Shown here: piece after piece, positions 29,201-40,800 of the stretch
Layout of the letters: every line of letters starts with the position of its first letter
Position numbering within the stretch: position 1 is the stretch's first letter
Source of the DNA: Phoronis australis
Taxonomy: Eukaryota; Phoronida; Phoronidae
DNA: 64,000 bases
NCBI GenBank assembly: GCA_002633005.1
Contig: NMRA01000381.1
Span: 121,057-185,056 of the forward strand
Direction: 5' to 3'
Program-made: the position numbers and the translations under genes
Notes under the pieces: generated by a model
Databases searched by the model: none
Told to the model about the DNA's origin: nothing
Seen by the model: the letters and a program-made list of their open reading frames with translations, nothing else

Positions 29201-32200
29201 TACTTGATCGCCGTGATCTGTGATACCGTGCCCAATTACTTCAGTAAAATGATCTGTGTCAACACAACAGTAACAACACTTGAAGTTGGTTGTTCGGAAA
29301 AAAGGGTAAAATGTTTTTACATCAATTTCACTCTGTCCACAATGGTTAATGACAACCGCCTGACACTTCTTATCTGTGTTCTCACTTTAATACACCATTT
29401 GTAAATACATCCAATCTTTCTAAAGTAACCTATCCAACTATACTTCTTGAGAACTATTGGTAATTATAAAGTTAAACGGTCTGCTCTGGTTAAAATTTGA
29501 CTAACTCTTAACCAGCTCACTGACGAGTTTCGGTGTGGTTTTTAAATATCTACTGATAACGAGTTCGTACAGTTGACTCAGGCGTGTCCGTACAGTTGCT
29601 TGTCTGACTGCCTAATTTACACTTTCCATATCTTTGTTAATCAAGCACACTTATAGTTGACATTTTTGCAACACATGCACGTCTTCATAAGATATTACTT
29701 ACAACATGAAATGTATTAAGTTAGCGACATAATGCAACATTTTATAATAAACTTTCACCAGTATCTTGATAAATAATGTCAAATGACTTTGCAACACCAC
29801 GCCTACAGAGTCACACTGGGCCGCCATTGCTGGTCACACCAACGTGAATAGTTCTCAGCGCTTGCCGTGACTCTTAAGCTATTGGCAACTGTTTCTAATT
29901 ACACATAGGATTGATTTCTACATTTTAAGACAATTTCGTTCATCTTCTATTGTATTCCTTCATCAAATTGCTCATGACGACGCCGTACTCCTCATGACCA
30001 CTCCAAACACGTAGTACAGGTCCCCACACCGTGAATTGTCTGACATTTTAACAAATCTATTAAAATTTTCAACAGCATTCCAAACTGTATGCTTCAAAGG
30101 GTTTGGCAAAATATGACTTTAAGTCAATACGCTTTTTCCCAGGTTAGCAACAGCTCTATTTGTAACTAGATCACGTCACCTAGTTATAAATAGAATTTTT
30201 ACTAATGACAAACAATAGTACACAGGGCGCGATGCTCAGCTTTAATGTCAACTCGCCAACAGCAACCTGGCCAAATGAGAAATGAGGTCACTGAAACAAA
30301 GACACCTTATCGGTGGGTGCAAAATTCCTGGCCTTTACAAATGACGAATAGTTGCCAACAGTCAAAAAGCAAAAAATGGGATATCTAAATCCAAAAACCA
30401 GTGAACTGAGCAAATCTCTGAGGAAACACCTGAGTTGGCACAAGCAGAGAATTAGGAATAAGGTTACTGTGTGGTCAGTTACGGCCAATTTCCTCTCCGG
30501 CCCAACAGACTTTACTCCTACCTCAGGAAAAAGCAGACGATCAAAACACATCTGTGTAAATGTCATGAACAAGCCCTCCCGGTTCTTGCTGAAAAATTCC
30601 TGACTCCCATCAATTTACTTTCTGTTGTATTTTTAATGCGTGTTCGGATGTGTGCGTTGCGACTTCGTGGCGACTTGAGATTTTTATCAGGTCATCAAAC
30701 AAAATCTGAGGTCGCATTGGTGACCATCAAGTCTCCAAATTTAGACTTGGTGTATAAACAACAGAGTGCACTACATGAAAATGATCAACTCGTCCACAGC
30801 TAGGCCCTTTTGACGCACTCTCACACTTAACTTCGTGCAGTACCTGGGATTTCTCATAAAGCGTCCTGTGCACTTTCTGGTGATGGACACTTTACTGGAA
30901 ATCCCCGGTAGGCTTTCTAACAAGTCGTTAGCTTACTTTTGTCTGATTTCCCATGCAAACATTTGAGGATTGTCAGCTTTATATCTCTGCACTTGTTTCA
31001 CAACATCTGGTGTGGTCACTTTAGGTTTACTCCCTCCTATCTGTCCAGGGTTAATACTGCCTGTACGTCTGTACCTGTTGAAGACAATTAGAATACATGA
31101 TGCTGAATGTTACTAGACGCTAATTGGTCATTTTCAAGGGGGGGGGGACTTTTCAATGACTTGGTATTTTGATTTGTCACTCAAGGTCACTTTTGCCATT
31201 CATTTTCGGACAAGCCCAATATACTTCAAAAAAACCTACGAAGAGTTGAAACCTACAGAAAAAATACAGTACGTTTGATAGCTGAGGATCAGGAGAGTTA
31301 ACTTTGAAATTTTGTGAAAAAGCAAGAAAAAAAAAACGATCATAATACTTCAAGCATATTTTTATTTGAAAACACGTCACCCCTTGTTGGTCCAAAGAAC
31401 AAATGATAGATAACTACCAAAACTACTGTAGATGTTAACTAGTATAGAATTACTGTGGAACTAAGAATACCTGTTTAGAATTTTGCTGACACAACCATGT
31501 GATACTTGGAGTTGCCTACTTATTTCACATGGCCGAGTTCCCTGTAAAGCTAGCTGCAGTATTTGTACTCTCAAATGATCTGGCAAAGGGCGACCATTGG
31601 TGAAAATCCGGCCATACTGGTTAATGTTCTTACTCCCCGATGAGAAAGGGTCGTCACCTGAAAAGAGAAATGATTACAGGTGATAGTGAAATACCTCCTC
31701 CTTCACTTTGTAGAGTTTCTTTCTGGTAATTGAAAACACAAACAAACTGCAAGTTATATTAATCCATACGTTATGATGTATTTGCAATGAAGTGCCCTGG
31801 CAAAAAGTGTTAAAGTGAGAATGGTGAAAAAATACTTTAGCCAAAAGCAGAAATTCAAAAGCAATGACTAGCTAGACCTATGTTTTGGCTAGAGTGCCCA
31901 TAGGAGTCACTGTTGTATGATACAGTGTGGACAGGGAATGCTGTAATTGTAGTTCAGTCAATGCATAGTTTGTAGGTCAAGATCAGAACCAGACACTATT
32001 GTTAGCTAGCGAACCATGAACAGTCTAAAGAAAGACACACATCATCTGAGGGGTGGCAATGAGCTGGATTGACACTGGTAAAATATTGTAACATGGGAGA
32101 ACACAAATATTAGGTATTCATACCTAAAGGAAGTGGATAAAGAGAATTGGTATTTCTCACAAGAACAAGACAATCCAGAACTTAAGTACACTGTCAAAGT

Positions 32201-34150
32201 ATTATGCAAAGAGCTTAATACGTGGCCTTCAGAATAAAATGTTTAGCAGTTTACAATTGAAGTATGCACCAGTGGAAACTAGGTTAGTCAATAGACTAAA
32301 ATTGATTGGTGTTATTTCACGCCTTGTCTTCACGGTCTAGTAATAATTAGTGTTCAATGGGCCACCAACTTTACATTAACAACATACTTTTTGTCAATGC
32401 TCAGAAGCAGGCAGCCTGAAGAAAGTTAATCACGCTGAACAGTTTATTCAGAGGTAATAGTGGGGAATGACAGACGGAAATCAAGCGTGAATGTACCAAC
32501 TCAGCCAGAGACTGCTTTTATAGTCTGTAATAATAAGTTGTGTAAATAACACATATCAGCCCACAGAATACCAAGGAAGTCAAAAGTTCAGTTATGGTAC
32601 CTTTATGAGATTAAGAAAATTAAGTGAACACAACAGTCAGTCTTTTTAATAAAAAGAAAGTGGTTATAAGAAATTATTTAAAAATAAAATGTCTTGTAGC
32701 ATAACTTGTTTAATACAGGACAGCGCTGTCAATGTATTGCTTTGACAGACACTTGACCAAACTTTTGGTCAGACGCTCTGAAGAGCAAAAATAAATCTCC
32801 ACACTTGCAACAGACCTACTCTATTGTTGCTCTTCAAAGGACCGACAAGTAAAGAGATTGTGCTTTCAACAAATTATACATATTAAAACAAATCAAAAAT
32901 AGTTAAAACCCTAATCTTATTCCACTCCTCATATTTAAACAGCAAATTTTTATTCAAATCAAAAGCATGACACTACAAATGGTGACAACAAACGGTAAAA
33001 TTTCAACTATGTTGGACATTGCCAAAATTGATCCAGCCCTTTTTCATTTTTAAAGATTGTTGTGAATGGCCACAATTTCTCAAAAATTTTCTGGCAGTAG
33101 ACATTGTAATACTATGGAACTTAAATATGCATTAATTTACTTTCATTTTAAGAAAAAAGAAAGAAGAACGTTTCATTCATCTGCCAACCTATTTTGTTTC
33201 AATTTTTATTTGGTTTTAAGTAAAAACATCATTTTAACAAAAAAAACTCGGCGTTTCTTGAAAGATCACGACCTCAGGCCTCTGACATAGAAAGTAGTTA
33301 CAAAAGCCAAGGCGATTTGAGAAAGGTAGATCGATTCATTGCAATGTTTCTTGTTCAGTATGAGGTATAAATAGATTATTACATGTTCATAGTCGTTATC
33401 CTCCTTATCTAGAGCCCTCATGGATTTTGGACGATAATTCTTCAAAATTTACTCGGGCTCTACATTACAGGGCATAACGAGTTCGTCATGTAATAATCTA
33501 TATTCATCCCTACAAAAATCCTCAAGTTATTATGAAAAACCACTATCAAAGGATTGACTTCTTCATAGCTCTCTACCAATGGGTTCCTTTAATAACGTGA
33601 CCTTTCTAAAAGGATGAACGGTCATTGGACCAACTGTCTATGAGGGTGCATGGGTATCCCAATTTCCCCAATCAAAAATAATGGAGTGATCGAGCCATCG
33701 GGCTAGTAGACACACACCTTGTTGCTTCACTCCATCTTCATCTCTGAACACAGCATCTCTGCCATCATGACTGACAAAGTCATCACCATCTGACATGTCA
33801 CCACTTGAGCAATCTCTGTCATTTACACCTCTGTGTATCTTCCCTTGAGACCTGGTGAGAGTGGGGTCTGTGGCAGGAATATGATAGCCTGGAGGTTGAT
33901 ACATTCCATACATGTATGAAAGATAGGGTTGTGGAACACTCAGTATAGAGTTGCCACTAGCTGCCTGTGCTTGCATCATGCCACTATACATGGCTGCCAT
34001 GTTCTTCTGTAGAGCCAGAGCTATAGCAGCAGTGTCGAATGGTGTCGTTGTAGCCGAGTACGGGGTATTGTTTGAATGAGTACTTTTACTAGACTCATCG
34101 TCCCCTGACATGTTCTCGGTCACCTCCTCCTTCATTTGGAGTGTTGTCAT
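23213..34150 (-). CDS. Pax-family transcription factor: complete paired domain, no homeodomain, CtBP-type motifs (683 aa)
   Basis: DNA-binding developmental regulator. Minus-strand coding exons: 34150-33718, 31657-31471, 31074-30937, 26291-26210, 24424-23213; phases agree and the sum is 2052 nt with stop. Residues 1-144 are Met/Ala/Tyr-rich with an acidic Ser/Asp patch. The paired domain spans about 150-280: the PAI half includes [19 protein letters not shown] and [10 protein letters not shown]; the linker includes [10 protein letters not shown]; the RED half includes [10 protein letters not shown] and [14 protein letters not shown]. Exon 5 encodes the remaining 403 residues, with an acidic start ([10 protein letters not shown]), ALDLS at 415-419 and PLDLR at 440-444, both like PxDLS sites for the CtBP corepressor, and a hydrophobic block near 459-488. 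I see no octapeptide and no homeodomain. The domain shares features with Pax2/5/8, Pax1/9 and PaxA/Poxn types; orthology is unresolved. An acceptor (AG at 34171-34170) just upstream of the ATG implies at least one further 5' exon. Confidence 0.9.
24627..24697 (+). mobile_element. tRNA-like SINE head
   Basis: A roughly 70-base stretch ends in GTGGTTTCAAGCCC (24681-24694), a good B-box, and contains an A-box-like AAAGCTAACGGATTAGCTGG. The arrangement resembles a Leu/Ser/Arg-type tRNA with a long variable arm, but the acceptor stem does not pair. It lies in Pax intron 4, about 100 bp from an hAT-type MITE. Confidence 0.4.
24804..25294. mobile_element. hAT-type MITE with exact 8-bp target-site duplication
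   Basis: Ends are inverted: CAGGCCTTCATCCAG on the left and, reverse complemented, CAGGCCTTCATGCAG on the right. Identical 8-bp GTTCCAGT sequences flank the element (24796-24803 and 25295-25302), the hallmark of hAT insertion. The 491-bp body has no transposase frame and carries several GGCGTCCA motifs near both ends (about 24831, 24862, 25196, 25216, 25229, 25250), as expected of subterminal transposase-binding repeats. It is in Pax intron 4. Confidence 0.92.
27004..27454. repeat. 41-bp minisatellite, 11 copies
   Basis: Units starting CTTTAAGTTAAGTGTCCAGT repeat every 41 bp from 27004 to about 27454, with very few substitutions. It is in Pax intron 3 (26292-30936). High similarity between copies suggests recent homogenisation. 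Confidence 0.97.
27559..27635 (+). repeat. Inverted dispersed repeat, copy A (partner 29962-30040)
   Basis: This segment matches the reverse complement of about 29962-30040, sharing ACGTGTTTGGA, GGTCATGAGGAGTA and GTCATGAGC blocks. In one frame the two copies read related peptides around [11 protein letters not shown] and [11 protein letters not shown], suggesting decayed coding sequence of a transposon rather than a regulatory palindrome. Confidence 0.6.
28137..28173 (+). repeat. 37-bp direct repeat (second copy 29759-29795)
   Basis: The sequence beginning CCAGTATCTTGATAAATAAT and running to TTTGCAA occurs identically at 29759-29795, 1.6 kb away in the same orientation. With the inverted pair at 27559/30040 it marks a mosaic of old transposon pieces in Pax intron 3. 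Confidence 0.85.
28440..28872 (-). pseudogene. Frame-shifted fragment of a mobile-element protein
   Basis: On the minus strand an open frame of about 90 codons ends at a stop after ELLPSTTQ. It includes [18 protein letters not shown] and [20 protein letters not shown]. After a one-base frame change the next frame continues with [20 protein letters not shown] and HGKIL. From memory, the order FPLDN - FLLFL - MRYS - FWRIGY-like - LFHGKFL-like is that of a conserved domain common in mobile-element proteins of invertebrates. I cannot name the family. It lies in Pax intron 3 with no start codon or full-length frame, so it is a dead copy. Confidence 0.6.
29962..30040 (-). repeat. Inverted dispersed repeat, copy B
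   Basis: This is the reverse-complement partner of 27559-27635, about 2.3 kb apart. Similarity fades on both sides, so the ends of the parent element are not defined. Confidence 0.6.
33366..33503. mobile_element. Foldback (palindromic) MITE-like element in Pax intron 1
   Basis: The arms ATAGATTATTACATG (from about 33370) and its reverse complement (to about 33501) bracket about 105 bp. The inner halves also pair imperfectly: CGTTAT with ATAACG, and CTAGAGCCC with GGGCTCTA. Nearly the whole 138 bp can fold on itself. It lies about 215 bp from the exon 1 donor of the Pax gene. No target duplication is clear. Confidence 0.6.
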
Positions 34151-34890
34151 GCTGTAGCAGCAACACCTGCAATATCAACTGTATTATAATAAAGGCTGCT
34201 CATAACAATAAACAATAGTATTAATGATTTGGACAGGTTGTGTAGTCCTATTTCGGTAATTCTCCATATTAACAGGTCATACCTTCGTATTCACCTCTGC
34301 TATGGTAACACGATTTTGATTCCTTTTAAAAACTTTTTCATCATGATTTGAGCACGCAGACTCGCAATTTGCAATATAGATGTTTGTCAAGTGCTTTACA
34401 TTAAAAACAATCATTGCAGGACTCCAGAACATATCTTTTCAAAATATAACTGATTGTTCTTTTCTCCATTCTGAGCATGTCCTGGAAGTTTTTTCAATAT
34501 CTCTCCATAAAGTTTTGGATAGAAAACTTGAAGCTGACTGACCGAACCAGTGATTGTCATAAGAATGAAAGTCCACCATAGCCACCTTCATTGGGTTTTC
34601 TATGAGAATCATGCATAAGACAGCACAAATCCAAAGTTCAGGGGACACTGCAGTTTTGGGAAACCATGCAGGTAATAAAAAGTTATCAAATAATATCTTG
34701 GGATATCATGTATCACAAAGCAATGTTATCAAATGATTTCATGACATGTGGATGAACTAGGAAAAATAACTACCATTATGAAATGATTTCTTAACAAATA
34801 AAGTAGGTAATATAGCTAACATAAATATTAAAAAGGGGATTTCAAAACAAAATGTATAAATCAGTTTGTTTTAGTTTAGTTTAGTTTAGT
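34151..34890. other. Upstream flank of the Pax coding region
   Basis: A splice acceptor (minus strand, AG at 34171-34170) stands just before the first Pax coding exon, so untranslated exon(s) lie further to the right. Nothing else is recognised here except a short (TTTAG)n run at about 34867-34890. No TATA box or CpG-rich start is obvious. Confidence 0.5.
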
Positions 34891-35600
34891 ATGTGGATGA
34901 AAGCAGGTAAAAAGTGCATCCTGTTTATACCAAGACCATGACAATATTCACATTTGCATTGTAACCCAATCCTTCAGACAATGATAATTTAGATACAACA
35001 TCACCATATCACCAAACCAAGAAAAGCTTTTTTATTTTACCGAATATATTTATGCCCCAAGATATTCTGATAACTTCATTAAACTCGGTCTAATTCAACA
35101 GCAGACATTTGGCGCCATGCTGTCATAGTCTGTTTCATTTTCAGTGAAGTGTGGTGTAAAGCCATTATGCCATCAGAAGAGAACACTGCCCCAGGCACAC
35201 ATCACCCTCTAACTCATTCTAGGAGAGTAGACTTGTTGTTTCTCATCATCTTTCAAAATGCTAAAAATCCACTTTCTCAAGAAAACACTGTTTTTAGAAT
35301 GGGATATAATTAAATAAACTAACATTTGATAAAATTAATTAGATGATTTAAATTGGCATGACATTTTACGAAAACTGGTAGGGCCTACTCCCTACCAAAC
35401 TGCAGTTGTGGCCAACTTGTCAAGTACGTTACTGAAATGTGTTACCAGGAATATTTGTTGAGATCCTTTGTACCTGGTGCTCACAGGGCAGGTGATTAAT
35501 TTGAAAAAAAAAAAAAAATGTGATAGCTGTCCTTGGGCCCGCGTAACCAAATGACACGTGAAACTCATAAACCTGGGTTTTTGGACCAAATTCACTTTTT

Positions 35601-35983
35601 AAAGTTAAAAGTTCTCCTCAAAGAGAAATTAAAACTAGTTCTAATATAGATGGGTTTTGTGGTGTAAATCCTCCAAACCCTTTGTGATTTGTGAGGACTA
35701 AACCATACAAAGAATGGGGACAGCATGGTTCCTGCTTGGCTGCACAATGTTAACAAGATGCAATGGCTGTTTGCTGGAGGCAATTCATTGTGCTTCAGCA
35801 CACCCTAAACCAGCTGTGATGAATAAGAACAGACATGGTCACATGAATACAACACTTAGATTCACTTACTGAATACAATATATGCAATGCAATTCACGGA
35901 ATTTCGTCAGATCAAAAGATCATCAAGTTGATTGGTCACATCTCACTGGCTTATACATTCTGTCATTTCTAATGTTGATTTGA
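35601..35983. repeat. Copy 1 of a 385-bp direct duplication across an N
   Basis: Near-identical to 35985-36371, including an ORF-like stretch on the minus strand. The second copy has a 5-bp insertion (CGGTA) and few other changes. The single N at 35984 lies exactly between them, pointing to unresolved haplotypes rather than a biological tandem duplication. Confidence 0.9.
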
Positions 35984-35984
35984 N

Positions 35985-36371
35985 AAAGTTAAAAGTTCTC
36001 CTCAAAGAGAAATTAAAACTAGTTCTACGGTAATATAGATGGGTTTTGTGGTGTAAATCCTCCTAACCCTTTGTGATTTGTGAGGACTAAACCATACAAA
36101 GAATGGGGACAGCATGGTTCCTGCTTGGCTGCACAATGTTAACAAGATGCAATGGCTGTTTGCTGGAGGCAATTCATTGTGCTTCAGCACACCCTAAACC
36201 AGCTGTGATGAATAAGAACAGACATGGTCACATGAATACAACACTTAGATTCACTTACTGAATACAATATATGCAATGCAATTCACGGAATTTCGTCAGA
36301 TCAAAAGATCATCAAGTTGATTGGTCACATCTCACTGGCTTATACATTCTGTCATTTCTAATGTTGATTTG
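35985..36371. repeat. Copy 2 of the 385-bp duplication across an N
   Basis: Begins directly after the N at 35984 with AAAGTTAAAAGTTCTCCTC, as copy 1 does at 35601, and continues into unique sequence after 36371. Confidence 0.9.
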
Positions 36372-37015
36372 AACTAGTAGCCGTGAAGAAATTTTCCGTG
36401 CTGTCAGTTTTTACAGATCAGCTAACTTATCACTGTGACACTGGCAGTTTGGATGTAAATTTCACTCATTTTGTTGACATTTCACTTTCATGCCAGCACG
36501 TCAATGCAACATGTGCCAGCAAGTTTCCACTCATATACTGAGAATCTCCAAAAGATAACTCACATATTGAAAGTTTATTGGCAAAAATGCCAACGTTTCT
36601 CAACTGTTGAGACGATGATCCAAAGCAGGACAAAGCAAACTAAATATCATTATGAATTCAAAACAAACTACCAAGGAACCAAACATGTGCTCTAACAATA
36701 AGCATCAAAATTAAATGCTCAAAGTTTCAAGTAGCTCAAGATTGTTCACATAGCATGAATATAGCCTTGGTATACCTAAAGGTACACAATGCACTGAGGA
36801 TCTTCAGGATATGAAGGCAAATGGTACAAATTACCCATAGTGCATAACAAAAGCTGGATATAACTAGAGTAGGAACAATGCTGTCTTGGCCACAGGCGGC
36901 TAGACAGAACAATGCAATCTTGGTCACAAGAGGCAGGGCAGACACTAAGTTGTTCCAAACCTGCCTTCCATCATAAAAACCAACTTCAAATTTAGACCAC
37001 TTACTGTTGGGAAAT

Positions 37016-37069
37016 TGGTCTCAAATTGTCCTTAGTCAAATTGGTCTCAAATCGTCCTTAGTCAAATTG
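37016..37069. repeat. 26-bp direct duplication
   Basis: TTGGTCTCAAATTGTCCTTA and its continuation occur twice in tandem, just before the 50-bp minisatellite at 37105. Confidence 0.85.
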
Positions 37070-37104
37070 CAGATGATTTCAGGGCTTCAAAAGAATCCAC
37101 TATT

Positions 37105-37515
37105 TGTCATTGTTTGAGATCAATTAAGCTCAACACCTTGGCACAACATGTTCTTTAGTGTCATTGTTTGAGATCAGGTTCAACACCTTGGCATGACATG
37201 TCCTCTTGTGTCATTGTTTGAGATCATGCTCTACACCTTGGAATGACATGTCCTCTTGTGTCATTGTTTGAGATCAGGCTCTACACCTTGGCATGACATG
37301 TCCTGTTGTGTCATTGTTTGAGATCAGGCTCTACACCTTGGCATGACATGTCCTCTTGTGTCATTGTTTGAGATCAGGCTCTACACCTTGGCATGACATG
37401 TCCTCTTGTGTTATTGTTTTAGATCAGGGTCTACACCTTGGCATGACATGTCCTCTTGTGTCATTGTTTGAGATCAGGCTCTACACCTTGGCATGAAATG
37501 TCCTGTTGTGTGTCA
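37105..37515. repeat. 50-bp minisatellite, about 8 copies
   Basis: Units starting TGTCATTGTTTGAGATCAGG recur at about 37105, 37159, 37209, 37259, 37309, 37359, 37409 and 37459, ending near 37515. The first unit is 54 bp and most diverged; the rest are almost identical. Confidence 0.95.
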
Positions 37516-37654
37516 TTTTATGCGCCACGCATTCAAAGATCCGTTTCATGTTTTGTTCTCTTAGGCTTTTGATCAAGATTTCCACATACTTTTCTAAGAT
37601 CATTTAAATATTGTTTTGAATGATAAACCTTTACAGCCTTTTGAACATCAAAAA

Positions 37655-37870
37655 ATGAACGTAAATTTTTTTTTGAAAAGTGTTCTAAACCTTTTCTTCA
37701 TTTTCAAGAGAACAAATTTTCGAGATATATTTGAAATAGTTGAAATATAAATCCTAAATACAGATACAACAAATGTTTGTCTTTGTTTTTCGTTTTAGCA
37801 ACTTTGGTCCCTAGAATTTTAGAAACATAAGTGGCGGCTTTCTTCCTAACTTTGACGATTAATAAATGAT
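37655..37870. repeat. Diverged dispersed repeat, copy B (partner at 13475-13690)
   Basis: Shares ordered blocks with 13475-13690 as described for copy A, including TTTGTCTTTGTTTT and TTTTAGCAACTTT. It lies just beyond the 50-bp minisatellite. Confidence 0.5.
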
Positions 37871-40800
37871 CAAAAAGAATCCACCCAGTAGATGAAAAAT
37901 CCTGGCATGCGAATAGGCTTTGGTGAACACAAAAATTTTGGATATTGGCAGACCAGTTGCCGAAAATACAAAGGGAGATAAACACAATTAAATCGAACGA
38001 TCAGGTGCCAGTGTTGTTCAGCTAAAGTACTCAAATTTTTTCCATTAAATCTACTGTTGTCTTGCAATAAATTGAGATCTGATACTGAAGAAACTATGTT
38101 CTGCATTTACAATCTATGAGGCAGTTAACAATCAGACTTTTGCCATTTTCTTGTTAAAAAGCTAGCCTGATTAATATAGGCTAACCGGTGGGCGGAGCTT
38201 ATCAGCAGTTCATTGTCTGAACTAATAATGGTTCACTATGACATTCATTTGGAATGGCCTCTGTATTTACAGAGTTGTGGTTTACAACCAAATATCCTCT
38301 AATCATATACATCCCAGCTCAGACAAATATCCCAGACACTGGATTCAAAGTGTATGCAAAAGGATCTAGAAAAAATGCAGCAAAATCAGGAACAGCATCA
38401 AATCCGACGGTGAAGAAACAGTGTGAACCCTTAGTGGACCAGTTCATGACTGACAGGTTGCCTGGAGACCGTTATGGTTTTGTTTGGTTTAGCATGGTCC
38501 CATGACATGCAAATTCCTCTTAACGACAACTAATGGGTACCAAAGCAATTTTGTGGCAGAAAATATCAGTCATAACTTAGGCAACGAAAAATGGAGATTT
38601 GAGAATTGATGTTTTCTGAGCTAATAGAAATGCTTGTGACACTTTTCAAGCAGTAAAACTTTGGTTGAATAAAAAGGTCGGGTTCACTGGAGCTAGAAAA
38701 GCGAACAGAACACGGGATATGTTAATTTAGGAATTTGCTAGGCGATATTGTCGCGTGTTTTTGAACTGGGTTACATCAGGAGTCGACAAGTAGATGTAAC
38801 GAAAAGTCAGCGGATATTTGACAAATGATTTTTACTAATTTGAAATTATCAACTAGCGATTTTACGCCCAAGCCCTGTGGCGAGTTCGGCATCATGGAGA
38901 CTCGACCGTGGACTGTCTTGTGGGTCCGTCATCAGTCTGCGATATTTTGCTTTCCTTTTAATTTTGCTGTTTATATCTGCTTAAAGTGTACAATAAAGAT
39001 AAAGGGAAAAGGAGATTTGAAAGTTATAAACTGGGGAAAAGGCAACCCCAGGACAGTGAAATGGTTATGTAACTTGTTTATCTCCAAGGATTAGCATGGT
39101 TGGAGACTGGTTACTTGTTTACCTGTCAATCAATCATCCCTTAACTGCAAAACCCCTAACAAAAAGAGTAAAGAGGTCTTTGGGTAAAATGCCTAAAACA
39201 ACACTTCATGAAAAATGGAACAAATTTATTGTATAATCACCGTTTGAATTAAGGATAAACCTACACTGAAGAAAACTAAAAAATGTCAAATTTATGAAAC
39301 CTAACGGATAATTTGACCTTAAGGAATAATAAATTGTCAGTTCTTTGTAAATTCAGAAATCGTCTGAATAAAGAACAAGTTGAGACCAACTTTGCTGTAG
39401 TAAGTGATCTGCGTCAAAGGATCGCTTCTTTCACAGAACGTGGGTTTACAGTTGTTTTAAGAATCAATCCGTTCTAATGTTAAGAACTGAGCCTGATATA
39501 CCTGCCAGGTATTGCCGATTTGTCCACGAACCCCATGAGAAATATTCAAACTAACTGAAGGGAGATTATTCAGTGAATATGAGGATCCCAGACCTGTTTG
39601 CTGTGACAATAATTGATAGACTTCATTTCAAAAATCAAACAAATTAGCAGAATAAGCTAAAGAGTTCCCTCATAAATATTTACACTTGAAGAAATGCTGG
39701 AACACAGTAACATATGTTTCACCCTTCATTTATATTCAAAGTATCATGCGAATTGTACCATCACAAACTCATGAGACAAAGCACCATGACGCCTTGTTTA
39801 TATAATCAGGGTACAAAAGTGTAACAGATTTCTATTAGGTATAAGTAAAACAACAGATACATGCATGAGTGGCGTTTATTCCATAAACAAGTCCCTTTGT
39901 ATTGGCTGACATCCAAACACCAGCAGAAGAAACAAAATCTAAAAAGTTTTAAAACCAAAATGTTGACGTTTTCACACAATTTACTAGTACTGCACACAAG
40001 GAAGCCCGACTAGTCCTTTCCATAATACATAGGGGGGGGGCCTCCACGCAGTCAAAATTCAGGCCAACAAGTAGCTTGAAAAATGGGTACTCCAAGACGA
40101 CAGTTTCGCCCCACCCCCTCTCAAGCTCAAAGCCACCAAGTACCCGACCAAGTCAATATCAAGGGTGAAATATCCAACCAGGACGGCACATGAGAGGGGA
40201 AAATACTCATCCGAGTTTGTAACACATCCCTACTAACCCTTTCTATGGAGAAACCTGAGGACATAAGAACACGATGTTTATGTCTTTACTACATTACACA
40301 ATGATTTTGAAGTCTAAATTTGAGGAAACTTTTCTCACCTAATGGACAATTTTGTGGAAGAAACTCATCAATTAAGTCTCTTGTCTTCAAAAACATAACA
40401 TTAAAATTGAGAAAATGTTTACAGCTTTGACCACACTTAATCTGAAACTGCTGTAAACAATGTTCTAGAGTAAAAACATCAACGTCTTTATCAGGCATAT
40501 ATGCTCTTCAACAGCATTGTCTTCAAATTTGTATGTTTGCTTGGATTTAACGAGAGTGTCACACTAATTCTGGTGTGAGAGAGGGGGAAATTTACAGGGA
40601 TGAAATGCAATTTCTTACATTGTAAGACATTGTTGGATATTTTTGTGGCAACTGCATGATGCATATACAAGAAAACGCTAGTAAATATCATGGCATTAAA
40701 ATAACATACAAGAGTGCAGAATGCTGTCCCCTAATGTCTACTCATAAAGGATACTTTATTATATCATAACTTTATAGAAAAATGACTTCTGAAACTTCTT

